From contig CM060953.1 in the NCBI GenBank assembly GCA_030765055.1, positions 16,460,134 to 16,524,133 of the forward strand: a stretch of 64,000 bases of DNA, given 5' to 3'. A program made the translations under genes and the position numbers. Position 1 is the stretch's first letter. Each line of letters opens with the position of its first letter. The stretch comes from Mantis religiosa (Eukaryota > Arthropoda > Insecta > Mantodea > Mantidae). Positions 59,465-64,000 of the stretch are shown here, one piece after another. The notes under the pieces are model-generated. The model did not search any database. It was given only the letters and a program-made list of their open reading frames with translations, and was not told where the DNA came from.

Positions 59465-60228
59465 GAACAGTTTCCTGCGACACTGCTGAGAATTATAAGA
59501 AAATCTCTATTCCAAAATTAAGTTTTCCTTATTATTTACTTCATATTGTTGAATCAGGTATTGTTGAATTAGGTAACGAGAGAGCTGATTGCTTGGCTAA
59601 GAAGGCTGTAGAATCCAGTCTTCCTGTGACATACTTTATGTCCTATTTCTACTGCAAGGAGAATAATACATCAACACATTCTTGAAGAATGGAACCAACA
59701 ATGGCTAACAACTCCAAATGGAAGTTTAACAAAAACATTATTTTTCCTTAGTGTATATGACAGAGGAAAATGTGAAACTCTTGTACCAAATTTTGTTTTG
59801 ACACAATTTTTAAGTGGACATGGTAAATTTGGTGAATACTTATCACGTTTTCACTTAACATCTAACCCCAAGTGCATGTGTGGTGAAGAATTTCAAACTG
59901 TGGTTCATCTCCTTTTCTGTTGTCCCATTTTCTGGAGTGAAAGACAAGAATTAATATTCAAGCTAGACTCTCTAGGAACTGAATTTTCTGCTCCGCTCAC
60001 ATCTTTGCTAATGAAGCCACAACAGTATAAGTACTTCATGATGTTTATAAACTCAGTGTTTAAACGTCTGAAATAGTTTAAATTAATATGCATCAGATTG
60101 TAACATATTTTCTTCCTTCTAGTATTTAAAATATTTTTGTAAAAATTGTGTATTTTTATGTATCAACTATAACCCTAATATACCACTGTGTAAAATAGGG
60201 TCCAATAAATCTGGATAAATAAAAAAAA
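59465..60228 (+). pseudogene. RNase H tail of a non-LTR retrotransposon, with poly(A)
   Basis: GIVELGNERADCLAKKAVES is the last conserved block of the RNase H domain (G.e.AD.LAK). After a frameshift near 59,640: ILEEWNQQWLTTPNGSL, FLSGHGKFGEYLSRFHLTSN, KCMCGEEFQTVVHLLFCCP, the C-terminal cysteine/histidine tail (C-x-C..H..C). The 3' end has AATAAA and an A-rich end near 60,215-60,228. Only the last 0.75 kb is present (5' truncation). Confidence 0.8.
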
Positions 60229-60945
60229 ATCAGGGGTTTTACAACATGTATTTCTGGTGAAATATCGGCTAGCACGAGAAATATTTGGTACGAGATTAAA
60301 CATAAAAGACATTTCGTTCTGCTTGTCACTGTAGTACGTCAGTATACAATGCAGCAGAACGGATACAGCATAAAGAAAAGTGGTACAAATTGTGGAAGTA
60401 TCAGAGCTTTTAGACGTAACTGTAAACTGCCCATTTGCCGGCACAAGTGACTGCGACATTGTTGTCGAAGTATCAGTGCCCATTTGCCAGCACGTGTATT
60501 GTCGGAAAGAAACAAGTGACTGCGACATTGGTGCCGCGAGGCGTCTCATAAATACTGTATCACCGCGCCCGCTATCGGACGCTGGCAGTCCCACGAGATT
60601 TATCGCAGGGCCATATACCCCGAGGTACAAATCCACGACTGATGAACACATTAGCGTCCTTTGGCTTAAAAGATTTGTTCCTACCAGAGATAGCACGCTA
60701 TTTGCACTTTCCTAACACACACATACATATACAATTCTTTTCATCTATTAGACATTGTTATCTGTTTCATTTCTCTTGTGAAACATTTAAATCCCAAATT
60801 GCTGGCAGCGTGTAAATTAGGCGTTATCTTCTATTGCTAATACTTTGGTTCTGGGAAGAAATGTTCAGAAAAACTATATGCTCGCACAACAGAGGTTTTA
60901 AGAGCTGGTTGCTAAGTAATGGCTTGGCATTTTATCCACACTGTT
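60229..60945. other. Spacer, nothing recognised
   Basis: Two opposite-strand frames (60,175-60,696 minus; 60,380-60,715 plus) overlap and show no domain. A short internal duplication (gcccatttgcc, acaagtgactgcgacatt) occurs at 60,429-60,530. Confidence 0.4.
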
Positions 60946-60949
60946 TTTA

Positions 60950-61345
60950 TCCACCACAGTGTGGGTCTACTCATTCAAACCTTAGCCTACACATGGATAG
61001 TGTGAATAAAAATGATTACTTCCATCAACTTACCTGAATAACATAGTGGTTTAGCTATGAAGCCTTGGACTTAAGTACTTACAGCATAGTAAGTCACGAC
61101 AAAAGGTGTGTGTCTCATAGTATATGAGAATCCTTAGTGGTCTACTGGGAAATATACGAGTCAGTTTGTAGATTTAATGTTGTGTCGGCAAGTTGGCCAT
61201 AGTAACTCAGTGGTTTAGAGCAACCGCATGGAGAGCGGGAGATCCGTGGTTCAAATCTCGGCTATGGTATTGAATTTTTCATTCTGACTCTACTCATTCA
61301 AATCTACACAAGCCTACACACGGCTAATATTAGGAAGAAATGATT
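60950..61345 (+). repeat. tRNA-like array D (one full unit plus part)
   Basis: tctactcattcaaa occurs at 60,967 and 61,290, spacing about 323, with one tRNA-like part between. Body words agtacttacagcatagtaag and acgagtcag match the other arrays. Confidence 0.8.
61196..61268 (+). ncRNA. tRNA-like unit D1
   Basis: Acceptor GCCATAG/CTATGGT (six Watson-Crick pairs and one wobble). The anticodon stem is CCGC/GCGG, fully paired but different from CTGG/CCAG elsewhere. Loop ATGGAGA has U33. B box GGTTCAAATCT and TTTTT downstream. The D stem has a mismatch (ACTC/GAGC). Confidence 0.5.
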
Positions 61346-62229
61346 ATTTCTGAAGTTTCTCTTATTCCCACCCAAAATATACCCTTTCTACTTATTTGCC
61401 TTAAACTTGGGTCTCAATACACATAACCTCTGGCTTTCTGTATAATGATCACCCTCTTCTCTCTGTTTCCGTTTCTCCAAGCTTAATTGTTCATTATTGC
61501 TAATCATTGTTAATCATTCCTTTCTGACTTTCCCCAAACTATCACATTTATTTCTTACATTATTTTCTCCTTTTACAGACAACATTTTCCTGATTACTAA
61601 TACCTCTACCCTCTCCTTAAAGGTATTTCACTTTTGTTGCCAAATTCTTTCTCTCCTTACCTTTGTTTGTTTACAATATAGTATGTCATGTCAGTCTGTA
61701 TCATATTCCCCACACGATGCACAAATTCCCTTCATTCTTATCATGTCCAATACATTTCAAATTTATAACCCCTGTCCTCGCCCAAGCAAATCCTTCTCTT
61801 CCTAGCTTATTACACACATCTATGTAGTATGTACGTTAACCTACTATCACGGCGACGGCGGGTGCTTGCCGTGCAGATTTTAAGTATAATTCAAACCATT
61901 CCACCATCTTTGTTGTTTGACGATGTCACGATGACGGATGCGAGAGCTTCATTTTTTTTTTGTTGAGGGATTTGTTCTAAACTGTTCTAATTGCGGGATT
62001 AGAGGGCATTCCACTCCCAGAACTCTCCCACCGCGACGCACAGGTTATATAAAAGTCGAGACTTGATAGTCTAGTTGAGTTTATAGTCCCGTTGAGAGTA
62101 AGCTGTCAGTGGAGAAACCTCCAGTCTAGTAAGGCGATCTGCAGAGCAGTGTAAAACGGAAACGTTCTGTGTGCGTCGGAGAAATAAAATGCAGCGCAAC
62201 AAGACACATGCAATGTGAATTTGCACAAT
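61346..62229. other. Pyrimidine-rich then GC-richer spacer
   Basis: 61,346-61,810 is T/C-rich without a gene. 61,850-62,229 has a GC-richer segment with a TATA-like motif (next entry) and later aataaaat words; it might be a solo LTR, but no borders are visible. Confidence 0.35.
62045..62100 (+). promoter_or_regulatory. TATA-like promoter candidate
   Basis: ggttatataaaagtcgag, followed about 28-30 bases on by tctagttgagtt, in a GC-richer context. AATAAA words occur at about 62,184 and 62,226-62,236. This would suit an LTR promoter and poly(A) site, but no retrotransposon frame adjoins. Confidence 0.3.
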
Positions 62230-62242
62230 AAAATAAAATGAG

Positions 62243-62824
62243 CCCGTGTGGGACCCTCTAACCCATATCGGGCGCGTCCCTCGGGTAGCGGATGAGGGAT
62301 CCCACCAGATATGGTGGGGTGTTCCGAATACTCCAGAATAAGGACCCGTGGAGCAACAAGGAGCCCAGTTCCTGGGGGCTTTAAAACATTGGGGGCACCC
62401 TCTCTTCAGGGGATATAAATAGGGAGGGCCCTGCGCAGGTTTAAGGGTGAAGACGGACAGAGTAGGTCCGATAGCTAAGCGAAGACAGCTTCTCTAGGGG
62501 AGAAAACCTCGATTAAACTTCCTGCAAGTCTGAAGGCAGTAAGGTGGCAACCCCACTATCAGACTGTGCTTGCATAGGGCTTGTAACTCTATCAAGCAAG
62601 ATTTTCTTACTACAAAGCTCAAAGGCAATGAGCCGGATGGACAACAACTAAGAAAATGAATGGAGAGAGCATACTGAGAGAATGCCGAGAGATAGGATCC
62701 CAAGAAGAGTTATAAACTATAAACCTAGAGGAAAGAGACATCCGGGAAGACCACGAAAACGATGGTCAGACATGTTTTAAGCCGGAACAGGCAGCATTAC
62801 CTAGCCTTTGACGTGAAGAAGAAG
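62243..62824 (+). mobile_element. RTE-like element, internally deleted, with 13-bp target duplication
   Basis: Flanked by identical aaaataaaatgag at 62,230-62,242 and 62,825-62,837. The 5' 250 bp is GC-rich untranslated-type sequence (cccgtgtgggaccctctaac, tcgggcgcgtccctcggg). The last 200 bp encodes an RTE-type C-terminus and ends in gaagaagaa. The long duplication and short tail show insertion by target-primed reverse transcription. Confidence 0.8.
62640..62815 (+). pseudogene. RTE-type ORF2 C-terminus
   Basis: ENEWREHTERMPRDRIPRRV, INYKPRGKRHPGRPRKRWSD, a pattern (W..H..RM...R.p......P.GrR..GRPrkRW.D) at the end of many RTE and related ORF2 proteins. No RT core is present. Confidence 0.72.
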
Positions 62825-62869
62825 AAAATAAAATGAGTTAATCAGAAATGTCTGGTGTTGCTTTTGTCA

Positions 62870-63060
62870 AGTTACGAAAGCGGGCTATCATGTGTTTCTG
62901 GGAGGTCATCCAGAGACTGAGCTTTTTACACGATGGTGCACCACCTCATTTTAGTAGACTGTTATGTAATTTCTTAAATGATACCTTCCGGCAACGCTGG
63001 ATTAGGCGAGAGAAATACATTACATGGCCTGCTCACTCTTCAGATTAGAATCGTCTCCAG
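62870..63060 (+). pseudogene. Tc1/mariner-superfamily transposase fragment
   Basis: FLHDGAPPHFSRLLCNFLND, FRQRWIRREKYITWPAHSSD, then a stop. The DGAPPH motif holds the second catalytic Asp, and W(P)ARSPD is where the third usually follows. Only about 55 residues remain. Confidence 0.65.
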
Positions 63061-63559
63061 TATAAACATTTCAGCAATTTATCTTAAACATGTGACTAAA
63101 TCTAATCGAAGTCTTACCGGATGCTGCGGACTTGTTTTGTTTCGCCACACTGAAGGCGAACAATCACTGTCTTCATAGGCACACTTACCTGAAAAGAGAA
63201 AACGTTTTATTAGAGTGGAAACAATTGACATAGTTATTTATTTGTAAAACAAAATATTTTGTTAGCAACTTTACTGGTCTTCTTTACTATCACAGTCAAA
63301 AAATTTTTACCAAAGGCCCCTTTATGAACTTTGAGATACATTTTTAAGATGAAACACCGACTTTTCTTCCCTTCCGATCGAATTTTACGCTACCATCCCA
63401 CACCGGGTTACCATCAGCGACTACAGGAACTGGAGGATGGAGGCTGACCTATTGCCGCTACAGGACGACTCCTGTGATAAAGAACATACGGTTCACGATT
63501 GCAGCAGTCGGCAGTAGATGCTTCTAGGCCCTAGGGACTGTATAATGTGTTTAGAAGAC
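63061..63559. other. Spacer
   Basis: No supported feature. Confidence 0.35.
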
Positions 63560-63785
63560 AGTTTATTGCAGAGGTTCCACTCCCATTACTCCTGGAATCG
63601 TAGGACCAAGGACCCGGTCCTTCTTCAACCCGGGAGCAATGGACACTCCGGGGTTTTTTCCATGGGACAATAACTTGAACCTAAACCCATCGACTACTAC
63701 GTCAAGACGGGTGGAAATGGATACGTCAGATACGCGCGTCAACGCCGCAGGGAAGACTACCGAAAAACCTCGGTTGCGCTGTCTG
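63560..63785 (+). repeat. Dispersed repeat, second copy (see 16,413)
   Basis: cccgggagcaatggacactcc, then tcaagacgggtggaaatgg, in the same order as at 16,413-16,600. Leads into the 89-bp tandem repeat. Confidence 0.65.
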
Positions 63786-64000
63786 GTGATCTAGCACACC
63801 TTCTACTAGCTCTGCAGGCTAGTACCCGGGACTTATTGGGCAACCCTCTACCCCCTCCGGGCGGCCGTAGCCTGGTGGTTTAGCACACCTTCTACTAGCT
63901 CTGCAGGCTAGTACCCGGGACTTATTGGGCAACCCTCTACCCCCTCCGGGCGGCCATAGCCTGGTGATCTAGCACACCTTCTACTAGCTCTGCAGGCTAG
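63786..64000 (+). repeat. 89-bp tandem repeat, running off the window
   Basis: gcacaccttctactagctctg starts at 63,794, 63,883 and 63,972, spacing 89. Units contain cccgggacttattgggcaac and ccccctccgggcgg and are almost identical. At least 2.4 units are in view. A related single unit is at 16,610-16,650. Confidence 0.9.

Noticed and set aside
60175..60715. 173- and 111-residue overlapping frames on opposite strands
   Set aside because: No motif, and part of the minus frame runs through the poly(A) end of the retroelement.
61497..61805. 102-residue plus frame
   Set aside because: Lies in a T/C-rich region with no domain; composition explains it.

Overview
This window reads as repeat-dense, non-coding DNA from a large animal genome, most likely an insect and perhaps a cockroach-like polyneopteran. 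That is inferred from the mix of mariner, pogo, P-like, Penelope, Jockey, CR1 and RTE elements, several tRNA-derived repeats, very long trinucleotide microsatellites and low GC content. I find no intact host protein-coding gene and no rRNA or canonical tRNA gene. Almost every recognisable reading frame is a broken transposase or reverse transcriptase.

Left part (1-21 kb): a mariner with TA-flanked inverted ends carries a nested tRNA-SINE (769-2278). It is followed by a tandem array of tRNA-like units (3.5-4.3 kb). A Penelope-like element is split by about 2.5 kb of LTR-like and Jockey-like sequence (4.5-7.5 kb). Next come a 5'-truncated CR1-group element (8.3-9.7 kb) and a Jockey copy split by an insertion with a 200-bp GAT tail (9.7-11.3 kb). 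After these are a frameshifted fragment of a repetitive protein family, two relatives of one DD34D mariner subfamily, a third Jockey copy split by a SINE, an inverted tRNA-like array (17 kb), and a TA-flanked pogo-like element with a degenerate PHD finger (18.7-20.4 kb).

Middle (21-45 kb): three arrays of a 143-bp minisatellite occur in the window (22, 39 and 58 kb). The most striking structure is at 27.45-31.68 kb. Two mariner 5' halves face each other, both outer ends look like mariner 5' ends, and the DNA-binding helix region of the transposase has been amplified as a 105-bp repeat, about 8 copies on one arm and 20 on the other. This resembles a foldback element built from a mariner. It is followed by a long-inverted-repeat Tc1/mariner relative inserted in a TCA microsatellite, a 1.75-kb mosaic ATT/ATTGTT microsatellite, a second pogo-like element, a roughly 305-copy TAA tract, a fourth member of the mariner group, and an RNase H-bearing retroelement remnant.

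Right part (45-64 kb): two more copies of the 1-kb SINE family, one with its 108-bp body expanded to about 9 tandem copies. There is also a second Penelope remnant with a GIY-YIG-like region, a 1.38-kb P-like element with THAP remnants, another tRNA-like array (55.6-56.4 kb), a SINE beside an RNase H-bearing retroelement tail, an internally deleted RTE-like element with a 13-bp target duplication (62.2-62.8 kb), and an 89-bp tandem repeat that runs off the window.

No cellular pathway is encoded here. The strongest leads are the tRNA-like arrays (conserved A/B boxes, paired-base covariation and a T-run after the tRNA end) and the foldback-like mariner with its amplified helix-turn-helix repeat.
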